Assembly (NCBI GenBank): GCA_027596035.1 | Contig: JADGJA010000103.1 | Location: 1-42,597, forward strand | Source of the DNA: Thoreauomyces humboldtii | Lineage: Eukaryota > Chytridiomycota > Chytridiomycetes > Spizellomycetales > Powellomycetaceae | DNA length: 42,597 bases | Direction of reading: 5' to 3' | Shown here: piece by piece, positions 34,055 to 42,597 of the stretch | Numbering within the stretch: position 1 is the stretch's first letter | Layout of the letters: each line of letters starts with the position of its first letter | The notes under the pieces: generated by a model | What the model saw: only the letters and a program-made list of their open reading frames with translations | What the model was told of the DNA's origin: nothing | The model's database searches: none | Translations under genes and position numbers: made by a program

Positions 34055-37000
34055 ATGAGCGAGCAGACTCTGGTGCGCGACGTCTTTAAAATCGAAGATG
34101 AGTTACATTGCTCTATTCTAATTGTTGTGGTTTTACAGTGTGACAGTTCGACTTTTGGTGTTTGCGACGTCCGAACGCTCAAGCTACTGCTGGCGTCTCC
34201 AGAACCTGCAGTTTGCATCTCGGCTTTGGAGGCTCTGACAAAATATGCGGAAGGCGGTAAGGACGCCTGCAATGCATTGACCGCAATTACTCAGGCTGAT
34301 AAGAATATTCCGGCAGCTTCCAAGCATAGGATCCAGCTCCTAGGCCTCAAAACGCTCGATCCTTTGTTGGGCTTGGCCAAATCAACCGACCTCGCTGTAA
34401 AGAAAGCGGCAGTCACATGTATAGCAGCTACGACAGAACTAAGTGCGAAGCATGCGAGGAAACTCATTGGATCAGAGGCTAATATATGGATACTTCGGCA
34501 GCGGTCGACTTTCCATCTGAGCTTCGCAGAGCGGATCTTATTCAAACGCTGATTGCGCTGATTGGTGCTGACCAGCCACCTGAGGTTCAGGACGATGCCG
34601 CATTCGGCCTAGCCAATCTAGCGAAGGATTGTAAGCATCTATTGAAAAGACAAGTCTGAGCTATTGAAAAGTGGTGCCACCTATATACCATTTTGCCAAC
34701 CATCGATACTCTAGTTGCAAACAAGACTGACATCCGTAAAGCCGGCGGAATCAAAGCATTGGTTCTTCTTCTTGATTCCATCGATCCGGATGTCAAGAAG
34801 ACCGCTGCATATGCTCTCGCAGCCATGCTTGATGATTGTAAGCAGTTCGCAATTCAAGAAGCAGAGAAACGGAGAAAGCTGACTGCCTTCTGCAAGTCTC
34901 CAGCCGCACAGAAGTTCGCTACGTAAACGGCCTTACATCGCTTCTTGAGCTCCTGGCCTCTGAGTATCAGGAGGTGCAGGAAAACGCATTGAACGGACTT
35001 ATTCGCTGTGCCGAAGACCGTGAGTAGAACACCAATGCGATAAGGGTGGCTTGGATTCAAGTGACCCTGACATTTCACATATCCAGCGGCGAACCGTACC
35101 GAAATCCGCCAACTCAATGGCATCCGTCGCCTTGTCGAATTCTTGAACCAGGATATTCCTGATCTCCACTATCTCGCTCTTCACTGCCTTGCCAATTGCA
35201 TCGAAGAAAGTGAGACTACAGCTGCTGCATAGCGTTTTCTCATCGAAAACTGACACTGACAAATGATCCTTACAGCGGAAACCAGTAACTTGCTTTTGGA
35301 AATAGGCGGGATCTCTGTTCTTGTCAAACATCTGAGCTGGGATGATATCCGTGTAAAGAAAAATGCTTCACTGGCCGTTGCCCGCGCAGCAAAGTCTGGT
35401 ACGGCGAGAAGTTCTTGCGCACTGTGAACAGATGACTTATGCGTGAACATGAACGATTCCAGAACGGAATCAACTTCACATTCGTGATGCTGGTGCGCTG
35501 GCCGCACTTTTCGCTAACCTCTCTCATACGGACGCGGCATCTGTTAGTCATGCTTCCATCGCATTAGCGGAGCTAGGGAAAAATGGTGAGCAGGACTTCA
35601 TGTTTTCATCAAGAGATTCATTAACATGAGTTCCATTCAAGAGACGAATCAACTTGAGCTCAATAAGCTCGGCACTGTGGATCTGCTGATAAAACATCTC
35701 TCGCACGATGACCTCGACGTCTCTCGGCAGAGCGTGGCAGCGTTATCGAGTCTTTGCACGAATGGTAACATGGCAGATTCGCTTCGCTTCGATGTGACAA
35801 TGTACCAACTGCCTCTCAAATGCAGCTAAGCTCCGGTTGAAAGCACGTCACCACGATGTTGTTTCGGCAGTAATGAAACTGCTCAGCTCGGAAGATGTGG
35901 GTACTCTGACGAATACAGCAGAATGTTTGGCAAACCTAGGCGACGATTGTAGGCTACGGAGGCTGAGACTTTCCCGGAGAAGACAGACGTAACGTGCTCA
36001 CCTCTTGCGCTCCCAGCCAGCGTTCGCTCGGATCTGATCAAAGCAAATGCCGTCCACTCATTGATAATGGTCCTGCAACGCCCCGATACGAAGCTGCAAA
36101 GCGTTTGCGCATTGGCGCTGGCTCGTTTGATGCAAGATGGTAAATGGGTCTTTGTTTACCATAAATTTTCAAATGGGGTACTCAAGTTTCGTACACAGGA
36201 GATGGCCGCACGGCACTTACTCGGGAGCCACCGGAACGAGGCCTCAATCGGCTTATCGAGTTGATCGGTTCTAAGGATTTGAGCGTCTGCAAAAACGCTG
36301 CTTATGCGGTTTCCATCGCCTCACAAAGCGGTACTAAGCGAATGATGTTCCAGCTGCGTTGCGGCAGCTAATCACATGCGCTTTAGACTCGATCGCAACC
36401 GCATCTTGCCGGTCCGGCGCTTTGGAAGCGCTGATTGATCTATCGAACGACAAGGTTCGGCATGCCCCACGTTTCGCCAACGATGCGCTGGAGAAGTTGC
36501 TGAATCATCGTATGTAAAGTGCTAGAGTTGGAAAATCCCCTTCATAGCTCTGACATTGACCCTGCTCTTCAGATCTGTCGGCAAAATACTGGTTACGAAA
36601 TGAGATTTCCTCCACCAACGCGATAAGTGACGGATTTTATGATCTCGGATCCGCAGGCACCAAGCTGGAAACACTGCACCAGTTTCCGGTACTGCAAGAT
36701 CTTCGTGAATCACCTATCGATAAACGCCGCGAAGTTCTTGTCTTGGATGCCACGCAGGATCCACACCTTGCGGCCTTGATTCACGCTGTCGCCGAAGGAC
36801 CGCTCTTTTCGCGCACACCCCGCCAGCAGATTCGCCAAATAGCATCGGTTGTCGCGCAGGTCATGGGCGGGCCGGTAGATCCAGTCAAGCTTCAAGACAT
36901 GTCGTACAAGTTCAAACTGACCGAGCTGAAGCTCAAGACCGAATCCAATGTGGTGCCCCTCGGAGAAGTAGCTCAAGGGACTTTTTATCACCGCGCATTA

Positions 37001-37462
37001 CTATTCAAATACCTTTGCGACAAGGTCGGTCTGACGCCGTGTACTCTAGTACGCGGTGAATACGGTCGTGCATGGAATACGGTGGACATTTTCCGACAAA
37101 CATTGGTCCCGCCGCGTGCAGCAGCACCTGCTACGCCTGCGGCAGCAACGACCCCCGCCAAGCACGAAAAGGCTGCGAAATCGGCACGGATGAGGGAAAC
37201 AGCGAGCACCAAGCAAGCTGAGAAGGAGGGCGGAGCAATTGCAGCTGGCGGACTTGTGGGTTCAGGCGCCAACGTTGCGGGATTGGGAGCGCCGGTTCCG
37301 CCGGTGACACTTGCCACTCTCGTTCCAATATCGATTCCAGTACCCACGGACGACGCTGACCCAGCACCAGAAGAAGAGACACTGGTGGATTTGATGTTTG
37401 AGCCCGGGCGTTTGATTTTGGTTGGCTCTTCAGAAGCAAACGCATACCAGCGCCTCGTATAA
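34055..37462 (+). CDS. ARMC3: ARMC3, armadillo-repeat protein with C-terminal EDR1-like domain
   Basis: A protein conserved mainly in ciliated or flagellated lineages; linked to sperm flagella in animals. Fifteen exons: 34055-34081, 34139-34256, 34317-34442, 34502-34630, 34715-34837, 34915-35019, 35087-35209, 35276-35398, 35463-35585, 35642-35764, 35826-35948, 36017-36139, 36199-36330, 36387-36509 and 36573-37462. This gives 836 aa (human 872). Residues about 1-540 are armadillo repeats (for example KAGGIKALVLLLDSIDPDVK). The C-terminus has DGFYDLGSAGTKLETL, LTELKLKTESNVVPLGEV, GTFYHRALLFKYLCDKVG, LVRGEYGRAWN and VDLMFEPGRLILVGSSEA, matching human ARMC3 block by block. A Pro/Ala/Lys-rich insert of about 90 residues splits this domain. 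Exon 1 and its 57-nt GTCTTT intron are uncertain; the intron has no stop and could be coding. Confidence 0.92.
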
Positions 37463-37593
37463 TTGGCAGCAAATAATGATTTTGGCGTTGTTCCTGACGT
37501 TCACCCTCGCGCTCGAGGTCCCTCCAAAAAGAAGCCACATGTCACTGATACAAGTCGTTCGACAGTCAGCAAGCTCGTCGACTTGCTGATGAC

Positions 37594-39379
37594 TCAATCC
37601 AGAAACACTCTTCGCTTGTCCTTCAATATAAACGCATCCAATTGGTCCCAGAACTTGTTAACCGCGGTATAATCGTTATGTCGTATTCCGCGGGGTATCT
37701 AGACACGGTGGAAAGATCAGTATCACGGCCCCCGTTACTACGAACCAAGACAGGGAACTAAACATACATCCAACTTTACTACCGCCCAATTGTTCACTTC
37801 CCCGGGAGCTGGTTCATCCGTATACTTGAGACAGAACCCTTTCACTGATAACGGAAAGCTTTAGAAAGGTTGGCCAGCAGAATAGTAGCACATAGGGGTT
37901 TACCTTGCACGAACAGATGCTTGGGATCTTTCACCTTCCAGCTGCTAAATTGCCACGTCTGACCGGTAACGAAAGCCGCAACTACTCGTGGCCTTAAGTC
38001 GTAACGAGATGATGAGATTCCGGGAAGATATATGTGGAAATCGTACAATGCACCGCGCACCACTCTTCCGGCTTGATATTATCCGCGGAATCGACTACGT
38101 GATAGGTTCTTGGGAATCTGACGCCGCCTGGGTGATTTGGTCGCAGTTGCCGTTCTAATACCACCCGGCTCTCTTTCGCGTCTCCATTATCCACAAACTT
38201 TTGCGTTGGGATGTACCTAACAGATCAGAAATAAGTTGACCGCCATCCGCTTAACGTGTTGGGATTGTCCATACAAAGTTCCACCGAGGAATTGTTTGAC
38301 ATTCCACAAGGTTAAACGCGCCGTTGGTGCAGACGGAACGATAATAATGGGAATTCGCGATTCTGCAAAAAAAGACGTCAAGTCTCCTCCACCATTAGAC
38401 AGGCTTCAAAAGCACCGAGACGAACCTGGTGTTTTCGGGGCTCGCGAAGAAGGCTTCGCTTGTGGTTGTGGCTTTGAAGAAGCGTGCCGAGTTTCTGCAC
38501 GAGCTGGACGGGGATTCGAGCCAGATGTAGGTTTGCGATGCTTTTCTACCATTCGGCTCCTTCCCAGGTCCAGAATTGAGGCAAACGTCTGAAGGGAGAT
38601 AATGAGTATACGAAAAGCAGGCTGCGACACTGATGCGCTCTCAGAGCACCTACCTTAGTGGTACTTCGTAACGACAGGGGTCCGTGGTCGTCGGGGATGG
38701 TGCGTTCTCGCGAGACGACTTGCCGAACGAACTCGATGTCCTGATCGCAACAGTGAGCTTTGCGAAGCCACAAAGGTTACAATCCCAACGTAATCCTTAC
38801 TTCCGAATCAAGCACAAGTTTTGGCTTCTTTAATGCAGGGGAATCGGTACTTTGACCCCCGTCCAATGGTCGTTTCACTGCAATCCAGCCGGAAGACTTT
38901 AGATCTTGCTTCTACAGAGCTCCGCACTCCGCGCTGCCACACCCACCAGGCTGCCGGTCGGCGGTCAGCATCGCAGAATCCTTCTGAAGCAATTCGAGAA
39001 CTTTTATTCTGTCCATATATCCAAATGATTCCCGCTCCTCGGTGAGCTTGAGGTAATCGGCCATGGGCAGTTCCCGATTTTGATAGAAGAAGAGGAGGGT
39101 GCTGACATCGTGCTCTTTGAACCCGCACTTTGCGCTCGTAAGAATGCGCAGGGTCTGCCCGTCTACTTGAGGATTTGGAAAGAGCACAGCAACGGCGACT
39201 CGCGGATCCTGACAACGAACGCAGCCTTAGTTATTGAAGTCATCAAAACCTCGGGCCTGTCATCCCGTAAGCTGTACCGTTGGAGGTGCCTGAGTCTCAT
39301 CCTCGCCGACCAGAATGTATTCCTTCTTGGCGGTATGACAATAATGCAGAAGCTGGAACGCACTGCTCTCGGCCTCCAT
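37594..39379 (-). CDS. CDC73: Cdc73/parafibromin, Paf1 complex subunit
   Basis: Subunit of the Paf1 transcription elongation complex. Ten exons: 39379-39278, 39208-38947, 38877-38801, 38740-38654, 38588-38426, 38362-38275, 38216-38061, 37992-37904, 37844-37768 and 37698-37594, giving 401 aa (yeast 393, human 531). N-terminal part: FQLLHYCHTAKKEYILVGED and VSTLLFFYQNRELPMADYL. The middle has DIEFVRQVVSRERTI and a basic Pro-rich linker. The Ras-like C-terminal domain has RIPIIIVPSAPTARLTLWNV, RVVAAFVTGQTWQFSSW, VKGFCLKY, NNWAVVKLD and the terminal NKFWDQLDAFILKDKRRVFL. The donor 38274 (TT|GTATGG) and acceptor 38217 make LYIP in line with human LKFVP. The frame is open upstream of the ATG to a TTTGTAG, so an extra 5' exon is possible. 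Confidence 0.9.
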
Positions 39380-39657
39380 GTTGACTCTGGCGCTATCTAA
39401 CGCGGCTTTCCGTGCTGGCTTTTGAGCGTTGGTGATGATCTACAAATATCCAGGGCAATCTCTTTGTCGGTTGGGTGTGTGTGTGAGGCAGAGGGAAATC
39501 ATCGCACCGCGTCCTACAACCTCAGCACCTCTGCCGGATCTCAAACTTTCACCTGCACTCGCTCATCTTGGCTTCCCTTGTTGGTCTGACCAAAGCAAAA
39601 CCCGCCGGGGATACAGCGCACCGACCCGTCACTAGCCTTCGAACGCTGAAACTTGGA
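39380..39657. promoter_or_regulatory. Divergent intergenic region, CDC73 / CSN1
   Basis: 278 bp between opposed start codons. It includes a short GT-rich run (39470-39486). Both open frames extend into it without further ATGs of note. Confidence 0.45.
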
Positions 39658-41452
39658 ATGAATGGAATGAATATGGACATTGATCACTTCCCCCCGGACG
39701 AACAGGGCACAGCGACCCCTGGGCGCCGCCCGGCCGAAGACGATGACACTGAAAAAGCCGAGGATAACATCGAGAACAAAAAGAAGAAGATCGTGAACGT
39801 CATAGTGAATGAACCCACGCTGGAACTGGACACATATATCGGCAACTATTCCGGTGTGTGGTGGATCAGCGTCGACAAAACCGCGAATGTGATCTCCGCA
39901 ACCGGTCACTGACCGGAGCGCTATCGGGCATTTCCGCAGGACATACAAAGGTTGATCGCCTCGTTTTCATTGCCGAGCGGTGTCCGCCGCTCTCGATTGA
40001 GGCATATCGATTGGCCCTCGTCGAAATTCGGACTGACTTGAACGTGGGCCAGTACGGCAAAGTGCTTGGCAAGCTGAACGCGGCGTTGAGAGATCGGAAT
40101 CAGCTCGTCGAGCCAGTAGACGAAAAGTGGGTATCCGACTCCAAACATATCTACAAGGAGCGCTTAGAGCGGCTTGAGAGGGAGCTCAAGGAGTACAAAG
40201 TGAACCTTATCAAGGAGAGCATTCGGGTATGGATACCGTACACCGTGGTTTCCCTAGGATAGGAAACCAATATCTTTGGTTCAGATGGGCCACAATGACC
40301 TCGGTGACCATCACTACAATGCTGGAGAGCTTGATCAGGCCCTCAAGTGCTATATGCGTACCAAGGACTACTGTACCTTTGCCAAGCACGTCATCGAGAT
40401 GAACTTTAATGTTGCGCAGGTCCGTTTGAACCTGATGCTCAAACCCCGATGAGCTCGCTCATCCATCTATCTTGTTTCAGGTGTGCCTGGAGATGAATAA
40501 CTTTGCGCATGTTACTACCTACATTACCAAAGCCGAAAACACACCAGAGGCTGTGGACCCGAAGCATCTGACTGCCAGCAAGCTTAAGTGCATGTCAGGT
40601 CTTGTGAATCTTGAGGGCGGGAAGTACAAGCGGGCGGCTTTGGATTTTTTGCAAGTTAGCTTTGCTTTGGGATCCGAATTCTCTAGGGTATGTAGGAAAA
40701 CTGTTGTTTATCCGAGGTCCTTGGCCTGACATCGACTTCCGCTCCAGGTGATTGCCCCCAATGATGTTGCTATTTACGGCGGTTTGTGTGCTTTGGCAAC
40801 CTTTGATCGGGTCGAGCTTAAGGCGAAAGTATTCGACAACACAGAGTTTCGCCAATATCTGGAGCTCGAGCCACAGATTCGCGAGCTCTTGCAAGGCTTC
40901 TATCACTCGAAGTATTCGCTTTGCCTTGAGGTGCTTGCGAAGCTAAAGGTACAAAGTCTGTACCATTTTCCTTGTTTTGCGCTGATCCCTAACATTTCCG
41001 CACAGAACGACTTTCATCTCGATATTTGGCTGCATGGTCACGTCGATGAACTATACCGGAAAATCCGGCGAAAGGCCCTTGTGCAGTATTTCCATCCTTT
41101 CCTAGCAGTGGACCTGAAGAGAATGGCGAGGGCATTCGGAACCTCCGTAACAGAGCTGGAAGAAGAGCTCAGGGTTCTGATTGTTGCGAAGGAGATCAAT
41201 GCTCGGATCGATAGCCACAGCAAGGCAAGCCGGTTATCTTCCACTTCCCTGTTTCCCAAGCAGTTCCAGACGCTAATCGCTGCTCTGCAGATATTGCGCT
41301 TGCAAAATGCCGACCAACGCAGTATTATCTTCGAAAGGTCCCTCGCCATGGGCATCGATTACCAAATTCAACTCCGGCATACGCTCCTCAGGATGAAGCT
41401 CGTCCGATCAGACCTTCTAGGTAAACTTCAAACCGAGGGCTCTGCAACATGA
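39658..41452 (+). CDS. CSN1: COP9 signalosome subunit 1
   Basis: PCI-domain subunit of the COP9 signalosome, which removes Nedd8 from cullins. Seven exons, 39658-39853, 39940-40226, 40285-40419, 40481-40687, 40748-40948, 41006-41224 and 41291-41452, give 468 aa (human about 470-490). Matches: LELDTYIGNYSGHTKVDRLV, the TPR-like KESIRMGHNDLGDHHYNAGE, ALKCYMRTKDYCTFAKHVI, NDVAIYGGLCALATFDRVEL, then the PCI core RKALVQYFHPFLAVDLKRMA and EINARIDSHSKILRL...DQRS. Two introns (40949-41005 and 41225-41290) are multiples of three with no stop. They are recognised because removing them gives exact-length alignment to human CSN1. The second has a GC donor. The start is the first ATG; two more follow at once. 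Confidence 0.93.
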
Positions 41453-41766
41453 GGTGAACTGACTCCGTATTTAACGTAGTTAAAGAGTCGACCAACGACC
41501 GAAGTCGGAGGAACATCATGTTCCCATCATCCGGCAGTATTGCGGCTTCGGGGAGCAGCCGCTCGGACCCGCGGCCGGATTCAAAGGATCCCATGATAGT
41601 GGATGCTTGATTGGTTGCCTTCCTACTCCAGCTTATGTACATATACCTTTACCAACATAGCCATCTACAACCCACCAGAGTTTCCTTGTACTATGGTCTC
41701 GACACCGGCCTTGTCATGATGGATGACTCCATCTCCCCACCTCTGCGTTTGACCGCAAAAATTATA
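41453..41766. other. Convergent intergenic region, CSN1 / release-factor-like gene
   Basis: 314 bp between two stop codons. No gene or repeat recognised. Confidence 0.45.
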
Positions 41767-42468
41767 TCATCCCTTGTCTATTCTTTGGATTTCCTCCTCC
41801 CGAGATGAGATATTATCGATGTCGTGCGCATCGACGTCCAGTGGTGTATCCTCCTCTCCATCCTTTATCCTTTTCTTTCTATTCTTCTGAGCGGAGCGCG
41901 CTTTGCGTTTCTGTTCCAAGGAGATGCGGACCGCCCGCTTGGATAGAGCTCCGTTCAGATGGTCATCCAGCTTCCACATTAGCAGCTTGCGGGCTTCCTT
42001 ACGGTTGGATGCAAGATCCCGGAATCGCTGAGACTGTCGTGATCGTTTCCGGGAGACATACACAGCATTAGAGATAAACTCCTTTCTGCATGCATTTTGG
42101 GCACACCTCGAAAAAAGCAGCACTCGCTTTCCGGGAACGAGCCCACTTCTTAAGGTTCGTGTGATTACCTCGACTCGAAACCCCGTTGGGATGTGATGCA
42201 GCTGCACACGATGCCGACACTTGTTGATCTTCTGTCCTCCCGGACCCGAGCCTTTCACGAAGGCTTCCTCGATCTCGAGTTCATTGATCGTTATTGCAAT
42301 TTTCTTCTTTTGGGAGTCACCTTTGGTGGGGACTGGACTCGGAGTGTTGGACGGGGTCGAGTAGGCTTTGAATATCCGGTGGTGTTGCAATGAGAAGGAG
42401 CTCGGCGAGAAGGAGGGAACGAGTCTTCCCACTGATCGCGATACGGTGGATAAGGTCTGACGGAGCAT
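41767..42468 (-). CDS. Mitochondrial GGQ peptide-chain release-factor-like protein
   Basis: A short class-I release-factor relative with only the peptidyl-tRNA hydrolysis domain (Pth4/YLR281c and C12orf65 type), used in rescue of stalled mitochondrial ribosomes. The N-terminus is a basic Ser-rich presequence (MLRQTLSTVSRSVGRLVPS) with an AYS site near residue 37. The catalytic loop is KGSGPGGQKINK, with HRVQLHHIPTGFRVE following, and SQRFRDLASNRKEARKLLMW further on. The C-terminus is a Lys/Arg-rich tail then an acidic end. The frame is continuous (233 aa). However, 42168-42034 begins GTAATC, ends GACAG and interrupts the domain exactly between GFRVE and SQRF, so it may be a 135-nt intron, which leaves 188 aa. 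Convergent with CSN1. Confidence 0.85.
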   Translation of the reverse strand: MLRQTLSTVSRSVGRLVPSFSPSSFSLQHHRIFKAYSTPSNTPSPVPTKGDSQKKKIAITINELEIEEAFVKGSGPGGQKINKCRHRVQLHHIPTGFRVEVITRTLRSGLVPGKRVLLFSRCAQNACRKEFISNAVYVSRKRSRQSQRFRDLASNRKEARKLLMWKLDDHLNGALSKRAVRISLEQKRKARSAQKNRKKRIKDGEEDTPLDVDAHDIDNISSREEEIQRIDKG

Positions 42469-42560
42469 GGAAAATCTACTTTGGTGCGTTGGAGAATCAT
42501 AGGGAGTCTCGAGGACTTCACGGCTGGATCTAGGGCTGGATACACCTTTTCGACAGACAG

Positions 42561-42597
42561 CCCCCCCCCCCCCCCCCCCGGCGCGCCGGGGGGCCCC
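42561..42597. repeat. C homopolymer and GC palindromic end of contig
   Basis: Nineteen C in a row (42561-42579), then GGCGCGCC and GGGGGGCCCC up to the last base. GGCGCGCC is an eight-base palindrome (the AscI site). The composition is unlike anything else in the window, which suggests a low-quality contig end, library linker or assembly artefact and not genomic function. Confidence 0.7.

Noticed and set aside
33798..34058. Possible extra first exon of ARMC3 (86 codons)
   Set aside because: No similarity to ARMC3 N-termini, and it stops before the chosen ATG frame; kept only as intergenic.

Overview
This is nuclear DNA of a fungus, probably a flagellated (zoosporic, chytrid-like) one. The genes are split by about 98 short introns, mostly 55-85 nt, with GTRNGY-type donors and AG acceptors. 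The protein set is fungal: a Bfa1/Byr4 checkpoint GAP subunit, an SH3-less NoxR NADPH-oxidase regulator, Tlg2, Rat1, and a fungal chalcone-isomerase-like AIM18 protein. It also holds two genes normally kept only by organisms with cilia or flagella: ARMC3, recognised confidently, and a TALPID3-like gene, recognised with moderate confidence. Intron models were built by hand. Most junctions are supported by reading phase plus protein similarity recalled from the families, not by alignment.

Layout. 1-2.4 kb: a Pro/Ser-rich protein that runs off the left edge (-), then dTMP kinase CDC8 (+). 2.5-6.8 kb: BFA1/byr4 (-) diverges from the Qa-SNARE TLG2/STX16 (+). 7.1-12.6 kb: MCM2 (-) and VPS4 (-). 12.9-15.5 kb: AIM18-like (+) meets an unknown coiled-coil protein with a possible OTU-like C-terminus (-), 11 bp apart. 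15.7-19.5 kb: RAT1/XRN2 (-). 20.1-26 kb: a predicted N-myristoylated protein (+), then the large TALPID3-like gene (-). 26.3-29 kb: a four-EF-hand protein (+) and NoxR (-). 29.1-32.7 kb: dymeclin (+, 18 exons). 32.8-37.5 kb: an F-box protein (+) and ARMC3 (+). 37.6-42.5 kb: CDC73 (-), COP9 subunit CSN1 (+) and a GGQ mitochondrial release-factor-like protein (-). The window ends in a 19-base C homopolymer followed by GC-rich palindromic sequence that looks like a contig edge or artefact.

Most genes are unrelated housekeeping functions: DNA replication (CDC8, MCM2), mitotic exit (BFA1), endosome and Golgi traffic (TLG2, VPS4, dymeclin), transcription and RNA (RAT1, CDC73), and protein turnover (CSN1, F-box). 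They do not form one pathway. I see no mobile element, CRISPR, rRNA or tRNA, and no sign of a dedicated defence or metabolic cluster. The most notable structures are an ARMC3 gene in which almost every armadillo repeat is one phase-1 exon (eight of them exactly 123 nt), a 1556-codon TALPID3-like gene in a fungus, three GC-AG introns sharing the same extended donor, and several introns that are multiples of three with no stop codon.
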